Source: Metabacillus flavus (GTDB lineage: Bacteria > Bacillota > Bacilli > Bacillales > Bacillaceae). From it: DNA of 64,000 nt. Each line of letters opens with the position of its first letter. Positions within the stretch are counted from its first letter, which is position 1. The notes below the pieces were generated by a model. That model made no database searches. It was not told the DNA's origin and saw only the letters and a program-made list of their open reading frames with translations. Below, in pieces: positions 8,354-15,868 of this stretch. The stretch spans positions 310,001 to 374,000 of the forward strand of contig NZ_JAGVRK010000001.1 in NCBI RefSeq assembly GCF_018283675.1. Direction: 5' to 3'. Made by a program: the position numbers and the translations under genes.

Positions 8354-9128
8354 CAAGATTTTTAACGAAGGAACACTCGATGAAAAAATAGCGCTCGATT
8401 CAATCAACCTTTCGCTGAAAAAGGGAGATTTCGTTACCATCATCGGAAGCAATGGAGCCGGTAAATCAACGGTAATGAACGTGATTTCCGGCGTCCTGCC
8501 GCCCGATACCGGTATCGTTGAAATTGAAGGGAAGGACGTAACCGTGCTTCCTGAATACAAGCGTTCCAAACTGATCGGGAGGGTTTTCCAGGACCCGATG
8601 GCAGGAACAGCGCCCTCTATGACTATTGAGGAAAATCTGGCGATGGCTTATTCAAGGAACAAAAAACGGGGATTTGGAACAGCGGTCACAAGAAAACGCC
8701 GTGACTTCTTCAAAGAGTCGCTCGAATCGCTGCATCTCGGTCTGGAGAATCGGATGAATGCCAAAGTGGGCATGCTTTCCGGTGGTGAGAGACAGGCGCT
8801 CTCCCTGCTGATGGCGACCTTTACAGAGCCTTCGATTCTTTTGCTGGATGAGCATACGGCAGCACTGGATCCGTCCAGAGCGGAGCTGATTACCAATTTA
8901 ACAAGGGAAATTGTCAGCAAATACGGACTGACGACCCTTATGGTGACCCATAATATGCAGCAGGCACTGGACCTTGGCAACCGGCTGATTATGATGGATA
9001 AAGGGCAGATTATTTTATCAGTGGATGAAGAGAAGAAAAAAGAGCTGACCATTGAAAAACTTATGAGAGAGTTTCAAAGAATACGGGGCGAGCAGATGGC
9101 AAATGACCGGGCGCTGCTGAACGCATGA
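8331..9128 (+). CDS. ABC transporter ATP-binding protein (TrpZ-like)
   Basis: A 265-residue ATPase with Walker A GSNGAGKST (39-47), signature LSGGERQA, Walker B LLLDEHTAALD and the H-loop MVTHN. The TTG start is served by GGAGAGGGGG and overlaps the permease gene, which implies translational coupling. It drives the transporter formed with the two preceding genes. A terminator ends the three-gene operon. Confidence 0.9.
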   Translation: MLHLKQINKIFNEGTLDEKIALDSINLSLKKGDFVTIIGSNGAGKSTVMNVISGVLPPDTGIVEIEGKDVTVLPEYKRSKLIGRVFQDPMAGTAPSMTIEENLAMAYSRNKKRGFGTAVTRKRRDFFKESLESLHLGLENRMNAKVGMLSGGERQALSLLMATFTEPSILLLDEHTAALDPSRAELITNLTREIVSKYGLTTLMVTHNMQQALDLGNRLIMMDKGQIILSVDEEKKKELTIEKLMREFQRIRGEQMANDRALLNA

Positions 9129-9131
9129 AAG

Positions 9132-9156
9132 GAAGGAGTAAAATCCTTCTTTTTTT
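9132..9156 (+). terminator. Terminator of ABC transporter operon
   Basis: GAAGGA-GTAAAA-TCCTTC is followed by a T-run of about eight, immediately after the ATPase stop. Confidence 0.75.
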
Positions 9157-9186
9157 GATTGAAAATTATATAACGAAATGATAAGA

Positions 9187-9225
9187 TTGCGTTAAATAAA
9201 CGTTATTAACAATTATTGTAACATT
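9187..9225 (+). promoter_or_regulatory. AT-rich upstream region of the phenylalanine operon with inverted repeats
   Basis: ACAAT-T-ATTGT (9209-9219) is a perfect inverted repeat, and CGTT-AAATA-AACG lies just upstream. TAACAT at 9219-9224 could be a -10 box, but no clear -35 pairs with it. No sigma-54 -24/-12 pattern was found, unlike bkd operons. It is a candidate operator only. Confidence 0.3.
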
Positions 9226-9257
9226 ATGTCGAATTCAGCGTGTAAAGGCGGGGTTAG

Positions 9258-9665
9258 ATGAAAAAGGGGATGGAGCTTGGCTGCCAGGCTGCCTGCGAAG
9301 TGATGGTTACACCGGATATGTACGCTCAATTTGAAGGGAAGGTTGTTCATCCCGTCTATTCCACTGTCTCGATGGTGCACAGTATGGAGTGGGCATCGAG
9401 GAAGATCATTCTTCCTTTTTTGGAGGATTCAGAAGAGGGAATGGGAGCCTCGGTAAAGCTTAAGCACATTGCGCCTGCGGGTGAGGGATCGCTTGTACGG
9501 GTGGTCGCAACGCTTGTGAAAAAAGAGAGAAACCTTGTTTACACGGATGTTGAAGCCTATTCGGAAAACCGGCTTATCGGAAAGGGAGAAGTGGTTCAGG
9601 TCATCCTGCAGAAAGAAGAAATCTCTTCAAAAATTCAGCAGGCTCTTAAGGGAGGAAGAAAATGA
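9258..9665 (+). CDS. FlK-like hotdog thioesterase
   Basis: A 135-residue hotdog-fold protein. Its [13 protein letters not shown] and LKHIAP segments align with fluoroacetyl-CoA thioesterase FlK, keeping all three catalytic positions with the same spacing: Thr36, Glu44 (8 later) and His70 (26 later). It should hydrolyse an acyl-CoA. The gene overlaps phenylalanine dehydrogenase by ATGA, so it is the first gene of this six-gene operon. A likely role is editing or releasing CoA from acyl-CoAs made by the downstream 2-oxoacid dehydrogenase; this is inferred from context, and the substrate cannot be read from sequence. Confidence 0.82.
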   Translation: MKKGMELGCQAACEVMVTPDMYAQFEGKVVHPVYSTVSMVHSMEWASRKIILPFLEDSEEGMGASVKLKHIAPAGEGSLVRVVATLVKKERNLVYTDVEAYSENRLIGKGEVVQVILQKEEISSKIQQALKGGRK

Positions 9666-10810
9666 AAGCGTTTACTTTATTGGAGAACCGGGGGACAGCA
9701 GGAATGGATGTATTCGCTAAAATCAGCGGACACGAGCAAGTGGTCTTCTGCAACGATCCCCATACAGGGTTAAAAGCCATAATCGCCATACATAACACGA
9801 CTCTCGGTCCGGCACTTGGAGGATGCAGAATGCTGCCATATGCCAGCATAGGTGAAGCGGTGAATGATGTTCTGCGGCTATCCAGGGGCATGACTTATAA
9901 ATGCGCCGCAGCGGATGTGGATTTTGGCGGGGGGAAATCCGTTATTGTGGGGGATCCGCTGACAGACAAATCACCTGAAATGTTCCGGGCCTTCGGGCAG
10001 TTCGTTGAATCGCTAAGTGGAAGGTTTTATACAGGAACGGATATGGGCACAACACCGGAGGATTTCGTTCATGCTTCGAAAGAAACGCGTTGCATCGTCG
10101 GCATTCCTGAAGAATACGGCGGCAGCGGTGATTCATCGGTTCCAACTGCGCTTGGAGTAATTTATGGCATAAAAGCCACGAATAAGGCGGTTTGGGGAGA
10201 TGATGCGCTGCAGGGAAGAGTTTATGCCATTCAGGGTCTTGGGAAGGTCGGCTTCAAGGTGGCGGAGCGTCTTCTTGAGGAAGGAGCAGACGTCTTCGTG
10301 ACTGATATCAACGAAGCAGCGATTGAACTGCTGAATCAAAAAGCAAAAGGGCTACCGGGATCGGTTAAGGCGGTGAAGGGTGACGAAATTTATGCAGTGG
10401 ATGCTGATGTTTTCGTTCCGTGTGCCCTTGGAGGAATAATCAATGATCATACGATCGGGATGCTGAAGGTGAAGGCGGTAGCGGGCTCTGCCAATAATCA
10501 GCTTGAAAGGGAGGAGCACGGCGGGGACCTTTGGAGAAGGGGAATCCTTTATGCTCCGGACTACATCGTGAATGCCGGCGGGCTGATTCAAGTGGCCGAT
10601 GAGCTGTACGGTACGAATAAGCAGCGGGTGCTGACGAAAACAAAAGCCATTTACACCTCCCTTTTAGAGGTCTACAAACATTCCGAGGACCGGAGCATTT
10701 GTACAGCAGAAGCCGCGGATCTTTTCTGTGAACAGCGGATTGAAGCAAGGAAGAATCGCAGCAGCTTTTTTACGGCCGATCAGAAACCGAAGTGGAACGT
10801 TAAACGATAA
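9662..10810 (+). CDS. pdh: Phenylalanine dehydrogenase
   Basis: This 382-residue protein belongs to the Glu/Leu/Phe/Val dehydrogenase family. It resembles bacillary phenylalanine dehydrogenases (about 380) more than leucine dehydrogenase (about 365): [29 protein letters not shown] and the C-terminal KPKWNVKR are PheDH-type words. Catalytic residues are Lys80 (MTYK), Lys92 (GGGK) and Asp127 (GTDMG); the NAD Rossmann motif is GLGKVG at 192-197. It converts L-phenylalanine + NAD+ to phenylpyruvate + NH4+ + NADH. It overlaps the thioesterase and lies 15 bases ahead of the 2-oxoacid dehydrogenase E1alpha, which would consume the keto acid. Activity on other hydrophobic amino acids is possible. Confidence 0.92.
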   Translation: MKAFTLLENRGTAGMDVFAKISGHEQVVFCNDPHTGLKAIIAIHNTTLGPALGGCRMLPYASIGEAVNDVLRLSRGMTYKCAAADVDFGGGKSVIVGDPLTDKSPEMFRAFGQFVESLSGRFYTGTDMGTTPEDFVHASKETRCIVGIPEEYGGSGDSSVPTALGVIYGIKATNKAVWGDDALQGRVYAIQGLGKVGFKVAERLLEEGADVFVTDINEAAIELLNQKAKGLPGSVKAVKGDEIYAVDADVFVPCALGGIINDHTIGMLKVKAVAGSANNQLEREEHGGDLWRRGILYAPDYIVNAGGLIQVADELYGTNKQRVLTKTKAIYTSLLEVYKHSEDRSICTAEAADLFCEQRIEARKNRSSFFTADQKPKWNVKR

Positions 10811-10825
10811 CGCGGAGGGGAAAGC

Positions 10826-11896
10826 ATGGAAAACGGATTTGAAATGATTCAGATTATGGATGAAAACGGGAATCTTGTAAACGAGGAATTTAAATCCTTT
10901 ATCTCAGAGTCTCTTACAAAGGAAATGTATGAAAAAATGATTCTCGTACGGACGTTTGACCGAAAAGCGATTTCTCTTCAAAGGCAGGGGCGGCTTGGCA
11001 CGTATGCTCCGTTTGAAGGCCAGGAAGCGGCGCAGGTCGGCAGCGCTTCTGCTCTCAAGGAACGAGATTGGCTCTTCCCGACCTACCGTGACCATGCCGC
11101 CACCATTACATTTGGCCATTCGCTTCCTCATGTTCTTTTGTATTGGAACGGAAGAATGGAAGGCTGCACCGTTCCAAGCGGGAAACGAATTTTTCCGCCG
11201 GCTGTACCGATCGCCACCCAGCTTCCGCATGCGGCTGGCGCGGCGCTGGCCGAGAAGCGCAGAGGAACCGGGAATGCCGCTATCGTTTACTTTGGCGATG
11301 GTGCGACCTCTGAAGGAGATTTCCATGAAGGACTCAACTTTGCGAGTGTGTTTAAATCTCCGGTTGTCTTTTTTAATCAAAATAATCATTTCGCCATTTC
11401 CGTTCCCATTGAAAAGCAGATGAATTCCCGCACCATCGCGCAGAAATCTGTTGCCTACGGCATTCCGGGATACAGAATTGACGGCAATGATATCTTCGCG
11501 GTTTATTTTTATACAAAACAGGCTCTTGAACGCGCACGGAAAGGCGAGGGGCCGACATTGCTTGAGGCTGTGACATGGAGGTACGGGGCCCATACCACAG
11601 CGGACGATCCGAAGAAGTACAGAGATCAGGAGGAGAGCCTGAGCAAAAAGAGGACGATCGATCCGCTTCTGCGGCTTGAGCGCTATATGAAAAATGAGGG
11701 AATCTGGGAGGACGAATGGGCCGATCAGGTGCAAAAGGAAGCAGAGGAACAGATCGAAGGAGCCGTTGCCGAAATGGAAGCCTTCTCTCCGCCTGATGTC
11801 AATGATTTGTTTGACCATGTATTTGCAGAGCCAACCTGGACGATTCGGGAGCAGAAGGAAGAATACATGAACCAAATAAGAGGTGCTGGCCGATGA
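10826..11896 (+). CDS. 2-oxoacid dehydrogenase complex E1 component, alpha subunit
   Basis: 356 residues. The thiamin-diphosphate motif GDG-x26-NN is exact (GDG at 157-159, NN after 26 residues), with the family words RQGRLGTYAPFEGQEAAQVG and FPTYRDHAA. It forms a heterotetrameric E1 with the next gene and decarboxylates a 2-oxo acid. Sequence alone does not separate pyruvate from branched-chain or aromatic substrates; position directly after phenylalanine dehydrogenase suggests phenylpyruvate. Strong AGGGGA ribosome site. It overlaps E1beta by ATGA. Confidence 0.87.
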   Translation: MENGFEMIQIMDENGNLVNEEFKSFISESLTKEMYEKMILVRTFDRKAISLQRQGRLGTYAPFEGQEAAQVGSASALKERDWLFPTYRDHAATITFGHSLPHVLLYWNGRMEGCTVPSGKRIFPPAVPIATQLPHAAGAALAEKRRGTGNAAIVYFGDGATSEGDFHEGLNFASVFKSPVVFFNQNNHFAISVPIEKQMNSRTIAQKSVAYGIPGYRIDGNDIFAVYFYTKQALERARKGEGPTLLEAVTWRYGAHTTADDPKKYRDQEESLSKKRTIDPLLRLERYMKNEGIWEDEWADQVQKEAEEQIEGAVAEMEAFSPPDVNDLFDHVFAEPTWTIREQKEEYMNQIRGAGR

Positions 11897-12894
11897 GTAT
11901 GGAAATGAGAGTGAAAACGAACAAGCTGACAATGGTTCAGGCTGTTACGGACGGTCTCCGGACGATGCTTCAAAAGAAGGAAGAAGTGGTGCTTCTCGGA
12001 GAGGATATCGGCAGCAATGGGGGAGTCTTCCGGGCAACCGAAGGACTGATGGAGGAATTTGGGGAAGAGCGGGTGATGGATACCCCGCTAAGTGAAGCGG
12101 GACTTATGGGGACAGCAATCGGTATGGCCATCAATGGAATGATTCCGGTAGCAGAGATTCAGTTCCTCGGCTTTATCTATCCGGCCTACGAGCAAATCGC
12201 CACACATGCGACAAGAATCCGGATGAGAACGATGGGGGAATACACGGTTCCAATGGTGATCCGCGCTCCGTACGGTGCCGGAATCAGGGCGCCGGAAATT
12301 CATTCTGACAGCGCAGAAGCCCTGTTTACCCACATGCCTGGAATGAAGGTTGTTTGTCCGTCCTCTCCCTATGATGCAAAAGGTTTGCTCATCGCAAGCA
12401 TCGAAGATCCAGATCCCGTTCTCTTCCTAGAACCGTTAAAGCTTTACCGGGCAGGCAAGGAAGAGGTGCCGGAAGGTGAATACAGAGTGGAAATCGGGAA
12501 AGCGGCCAGGCGGCGAGAGGGCAGCGATGTGACCCTGATCGCTTGGGGAGCGATGGCAGCCCAGGCCTCCAAGGCCGCTGAGAAGCTTGAGCAGTCAGGA
12601 GTCAGCTGTGAGGTCATTGATTTAAGAACGCTCTATCCGCTTGATAAAGAAGCCATAGCCGAATCTGTGCAGAAAACAGGCAGAGCGGTCATCGTTCAGG
12701 AAGCGCATGCTACAGGGGGACTTGCGAATGACGTGATGGGTGTTATCAATGATACGTCTTTTCTGTACTTGCGGGCACCGATTACAAGAGTGAGCGGTTT
12801 TGATGTACCTGTTCCATTTTTTTCGCTGGAGGAGCACTATCTGCCTGACACGGAACGAATCATTCAGGCTGTTGAAAAAGTCATTCACTATTAA
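11893..12894 (+). CDS. 2-oxoacid dehydrogenase complex E1 component, beta subunit
   Basis: 333 residues of the transketolase-like E1beta family: LGEDIGSNGGVFRATEGL, DTPLSEAGLMGTAIGMA, EIQFLGFIYPAYEQI and the C-terminal transketolase domain with EVIDLRTLYPLD and VQEAHATGG. It completes E1 with the preceding alpha subunit, with which it shares an ATGA overlap. Unlike most PdhB proteins annotated for central metabolism, it sits in a catabolic operon with its own E2 and E3. Confidence 0.88.
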   Translation: MSMEMRVKTNKLTMVQAVTDGLRTMLQKKEEVVLLGEDIGSNGGVFRATEGLMEEFGEERVMDTPLSEAGLMGTAIGMAINGMIPVAEIQFLGFIYPAYEQIATHATRIRMRTMGEYTVPMVIRAPYGAGIRAPEIHSDSAEALFTHMPGMKVVCPSSPYDAKGLLIASIEDPDPVLFLEPLKLYRAGKEEVPEGEYRVEIGKAARRREGSDVTLIAWGAMAAQASKAAEKLEQSGVSCEVIDLRTLYPLDKEAIAESVQKTGRAVIVQEAHATGGLANDVMGVINDTSFLYLRAPITRVSGFDVPVPFFSLEEHYLPDTERIIQAVEKVIHY

Positions 12895-12912
12895 AGGGAG
12901 GCGGGTGAAAAG

Positions 12913-14091
12913 ATGCTGGAAGTCAAGCTTCATGATATTGGAGAGGGCATGACGGAGGGAGACATTCTTCACTATTTCGTTAAACAGGGAGAGAGAGTCG
13001 AACGGGATCAGCCGCTGATCGAAGTGCAAACGGACAAAATGACGGCGGAGCTTCCTTCTCCAGGAGCGGGTATGGTGAAAGAAATCCTGATTGATCCAGG
13101 GACAACGGTATCAGTAGGAACGACACTTCTTGTCATTGAGACAGATGAAACGGATGCTGTCCAATTAAAGGAAAGCACTCCTGAGACCCGGCCGGTTTCA
13201 GCCAGGGTGCTCGCCACTCCTTTTACGAGAAAGCTTGCAAGGGAAAACCGGATTGATATTGAAAAGCTCAAGGGCTCCGGACCTGCAGGAAGAGTGACAG
13301 ATGAAGATGTATTGGGATTGGCAGCGAAGCAAAAGCAGCCGGAACCGGTGAAGGTAGCGCCTGTGGCAGAAAAAAAACGGATCACAAAAGCAAATCATGG
13401 TGAAAAGCAGACCATTCCATTCAAGGGCAGAAGGAAACAAATCGCGAAGAAAATGGTTCATTCCCTCAAGACGATTCCGCATGTTACCCATTTTGAAGAA
13501 GTGGATATGACAGAGCTGATGACCTTCAGAAAGGAACTAAAGGAAGCGGGCCGCTCCATTTCGGCCGCCGCTTTTTTCATCAAGGCTGCTGCCATTGCAT
13601 TAAAGGACTTTCCTGTATTCAACGCCAAACTCGATGAAGAACAGGAAGTCATTGTCCTTGAATCGGAGTACAATATCGGCCTTGCCGTTGATTCGCCGGA
13701 TGGGCTGATTGTTCCAGTGCTGCAGCAGGTGGAAACGAAATCAATCCTTGAAATTCATAAAGAGATGAAGGAACTGAACGAAAAAGCGAGAGAAAACCGT
13801 TTGAGCCGGGCGGAGCTTACGGGCGGAACGTTCACCATCAGCAACGTTGGACCGCTTGGAAGCATAGGAGCAACTCCTGTCATTAATCATCCGGAAACAG
13901 GATTAATGGCCTTCCATGCGACAAAGGAAAAGCCTGTTGTCCGAAACGGGGAGATTGTGATTGGTTTAATAATGAACGTGTCCATGTCCTTCGACCACCG
14001 GGTCGCGGACGGAGCAGCGGCAGTCGCGTTTACAAACCGGTTTAAAGAACTGATTGAACATCCAAAATTGCTGATTGTGGAGCTGGTGTAA
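12913..14091 (+). CDS. 2-oxoacid dehydrogenase complex E2, dihydrolipoamide acyltransferase
   Basis: 392 residues in the standard order. One lipoyl domain (1-80, lipoylated Lys42 in QTDKMTA) is followed by a linker, a peripheral subunit-binding domain (about 94-135, TPFTRKLARENRIDIEKLKG) and a catalytic acyltransferase domain ending in SFDHRVADG (His362, Asp366). It transfers the acyl group from lipoamide to CoA, which would give phenylacetyl-CoA if E1 uses phenylpyruvate. The stop codon overlaps the E3 start (TAATG). Confidence 0.9.
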   Translation: MLEVKLHDIGEGMTEGDILHYFVKQGERVERDQPLIEVQTDKMTAELPSPGAGMVKEILIDPGTTVSVGTTLLVIETDETDAVQLKESTPETRPVSARVLATPFTRKLARENRIDIEKLKGSGPAGRVTDEDVLGLAAKQKQPEPVKVAPVAEKKRITKANHGEKQTIPFKGRRKQIAKKMVHSLKTIPHVTHFEEVDMTELMTFRKELKEAGRSISAAAFFIKAAAIALKDFPVFNAKLDEEQEVIVLESEYNIGLAVDSPDGLIVPVLQQVETKSILEIHKEMKELNEKARENRLSRAELTGGTFTISNVGPLGSIGATPVINHPETGLMAFHATKEKPVVRNGEIVIGLIMNVSMSFDHRVADGAAAVAFTNRFKELIEHPKLLIVELV

Positions 14092-15524
14092 TGGTAGTTG
14101 GAGAACTGGCGCAGGAAAGAGAACTGGTCATCATCGGCGGGGGACCCGGAGGCTATACAGCGGCAATCCGGGCCGCACAGCTTGGTAAGGAAGTTACCCT
14201 GATTGAAAAGGGGGACCTTGGCGGTGTTTGCTTAAATCAGGGCTGTATCCCATCGAAGGTGCTCGTCCATGTATCAGCCAAGTATGGAGAGCTTTCTAAA
14301 ATAGGCGGCTTAGGCATCAGCATGTCGGACGTATCATTTGATCTTTCTCAAACCGCTGAATACAAACATCAAGTGACAGCCAATTTGAGAAAAGGAGTGG
14401 AAGCGCTGTGCCGGCAGCATAAGGTAGAGCTGGTCAGCGGGAAAGCCTCGTTTTTATCCGATGATCGGATCGGAGTGGAGAACGGAGATGATTTTCAGGT
14501 CTACTCATTCAAAGCAGCCATCATTGCAGCCGGAACCTCCCCTGTTTCTCATCCAGCCGCTGCAGTAGATCCACCATATATTCTGGATTCGAGATCCCTG
14601 TACAGCCTGGAAAGTCTGCCGGAGCATCTGATTTTATATGGAAACGATTATACGGCGATTGAAGCGGCATTCAGCTACCGGATTTTAGGCTGTGAGGTCA
14701 CCCTGGTTCATGAACACGGGTTTTCGGGACTGGATGCTTCCATAGAAAAAGAGCTTTTGAGGGTCATGAAAAAAGCAAAAATCAAGTGGAAGAAAGGAAT
14801 GATGCTCAAGCAAGCCGTGAAACAGGAGGGCATCCTGAAAGCTGTATTTATAGCAGATGATGGAACAGAGCTTGAACTTGAAGGAACGCATCTTTATTTA
14901 CAGACGGAGTTTCAAGGCAACTCAGAGGAGCTTGGGCTAAACCGCCTTGGCATTAAAACAGATTCCCGGGGCTTTGTGCAGATTGACCGGGAGTGCCGGA
15001 CATCGCTATCTAATATTTGGGCTATTGGTGATATCACCGGCGGAAAGCTGCTGGCTGTTAAAGCAATCAGTCAGGGGAAAGCCGCCGCCGCTTCCATTGC
15101 CGGACTCCCAGCCGAATGGAATGACGGGTTCATTCCAATGGTCATCCGAAGCCAGCCGCCAATCGCTTGTGCGGGGTTAACAGAAGAAGAAGCGAAAGCT
15201 GAGGGATACAAGGTAAGGACGGGCGTGTTTTCTTTTGCCGGAAACGGCTTTGCTTCTCTTGCAGGGCAAAAAGACGGCTTTGCCAAAGTAGTTTCTGATG
15301 CAGAAAATGAGGTCATTCTTGGCGTCCACTTAATGGGCAACGGAGCGGCTGAATTGATCAGCACCGGAATCACCGCGCTTGAAATGGCGGCGAGGGAGGA
15401 AGACTTATCGTTCCCTCTCTATCCGCACCCAAGCATGAATGAAGGGCTGCTCGAAGCGGTAGAGGATCTCGCAGGACTCGCCATCCACAAGCCTCCTTCA
15501 AAAGAGCTTGCCCGCCAGCGTTAA
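14091..15524 (+). CDS. Dihydrolipoyl dehydrogenase (E3)
   Basis: 477 residues: FAD-binding GGGPGG (16-21), redox pair Cys47-Cys52 in GGVCLNQGCIPSK, FAD motif NIWAIGDITGG and the C-terminal catalytic His-x4-Glu (HPSMNE). It re-oxidises dihydrolipoamide with NAD+. Having its own E3 makes this operon a self-contained complex. The ATG overlaps the E2 stop, and a strong terminator follows. Confidence 0.92.
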   Translation: MVVGELAQERELVIIGGGPGGYTAAIRAAQLGKEVTLIEKGDLGGVCLNQGCIPSKVLVHVSAKYGELSKIGGLGISMSDVSFDLSQTAEYKHQVTANLRKGVEALCRQHKVELVSGKASFLSDDRIGVENGDDFQVYSFKAAIIAAGTSPVSHPAAAVDPPYILDSRSLYSLESLPEHLILYGNDYTAIEAAFSYRILGCEVTLVHEHGFSGLDASIEKELLRVMKKAKIKWKKGMMLKQAVKQEGILKAVFIADDGTELELEGTHLYLQTEFQGNSEELGLNRLGIKTDSRGFVQIDRECRTSLSNIWAIGDITGGKLLAVKAISQGKAAAASIAGLPAEWNDGFIPMVIRSQPPIACAGLTEEEAKAEGYKVRTGVFSFAGNGFASLAGQKDGFAKVVSDAENEVILGVHLMGNGAAELISTGITALEMAAREEDLSFPLYPHPSMNEGLLEAVEDLAGLAIHKPPSKELARQR

Positions 15525-15537
15525 GAGGGAAATCGAG

Positions 15538-15565
15538 ACCCCCGGGACAATCCCCGGGGTTTTAT
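15538..15565 (+). terminator. Terminator of the phenylalanine/2-oxoacid dehydrogenase operon
   Basis: CCCCGGG-ACAATC-CCCGGGG is followed by TTTTAT, 15 bases after the E3 stop. Confidence 0.85.
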
Positions 15566-15638
15566 CTATAAAAGCCTCCACTAATCCCTAATCATTGCCG
15601 TTTCGAAGTCAATACAGGAGGGTTATTCTGGCTTTCCA

Positions 15639-15740
15639 GTGGTTTATGATGAATTTTCGGTGGTTTATGATGAAATTTCGATAGTTTATGATGAAATTTT
15701 GATAGTTTATGATGAATTTTCCACATTTATGATGAATTTC
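15639..15740. repeat. 20-21-bp tandem repeat array (TTTATGATGAA core, 5 copies)
   Basis: TTTATGATGAA begins at 15643, 15664, 15685, 15706 and 15726, giving periods of 21, 21, 21 and 20 bases with variable bases between. An open frame through it reads VVYDEFS-like heptads only because the period is a multiple of three; no ribosome site or homologous protein supports coding. Confidence 0.8.
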
Positions 15741-15764
15741 AGTAGTGTAAGACCCTCTCCATCA

Positions 15765-15800
15765 TTGTATTGGAAAAAAGAAGCGGAACGTGAGAAAATG
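15765..15800 (+). repeat. Left imperfect direct repeat flanking topB
   Basis: TTGTATTGGAAAAAAG followed by AAGCGGAACGTGAGAAAATG; it matches 18039-18074 with about five mismatches. Confidence 0.65.
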
Positions 15801-15868
15801 AAGAAAGAGAAACACCTGTTTGCCTGCAGCACTTGGGTAAATGAATAAAGGATAAGGGGAGAATCACA

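Noticed and set aside
9187-9225. Sigma-54 promoter for the dehydrogenase operon, as in bkd operons
   Set aside because: No TGGCAC-N5-TTGC element is present, and no sigma-54 activator gene is nearby.
15639-15848. 69-codon frame with repeated VVYDEFS-type heptads
   Set aside because: The repetition follows from the 21-base DNA period; no ribosome site, and related arrays elsewhere have no open frame.
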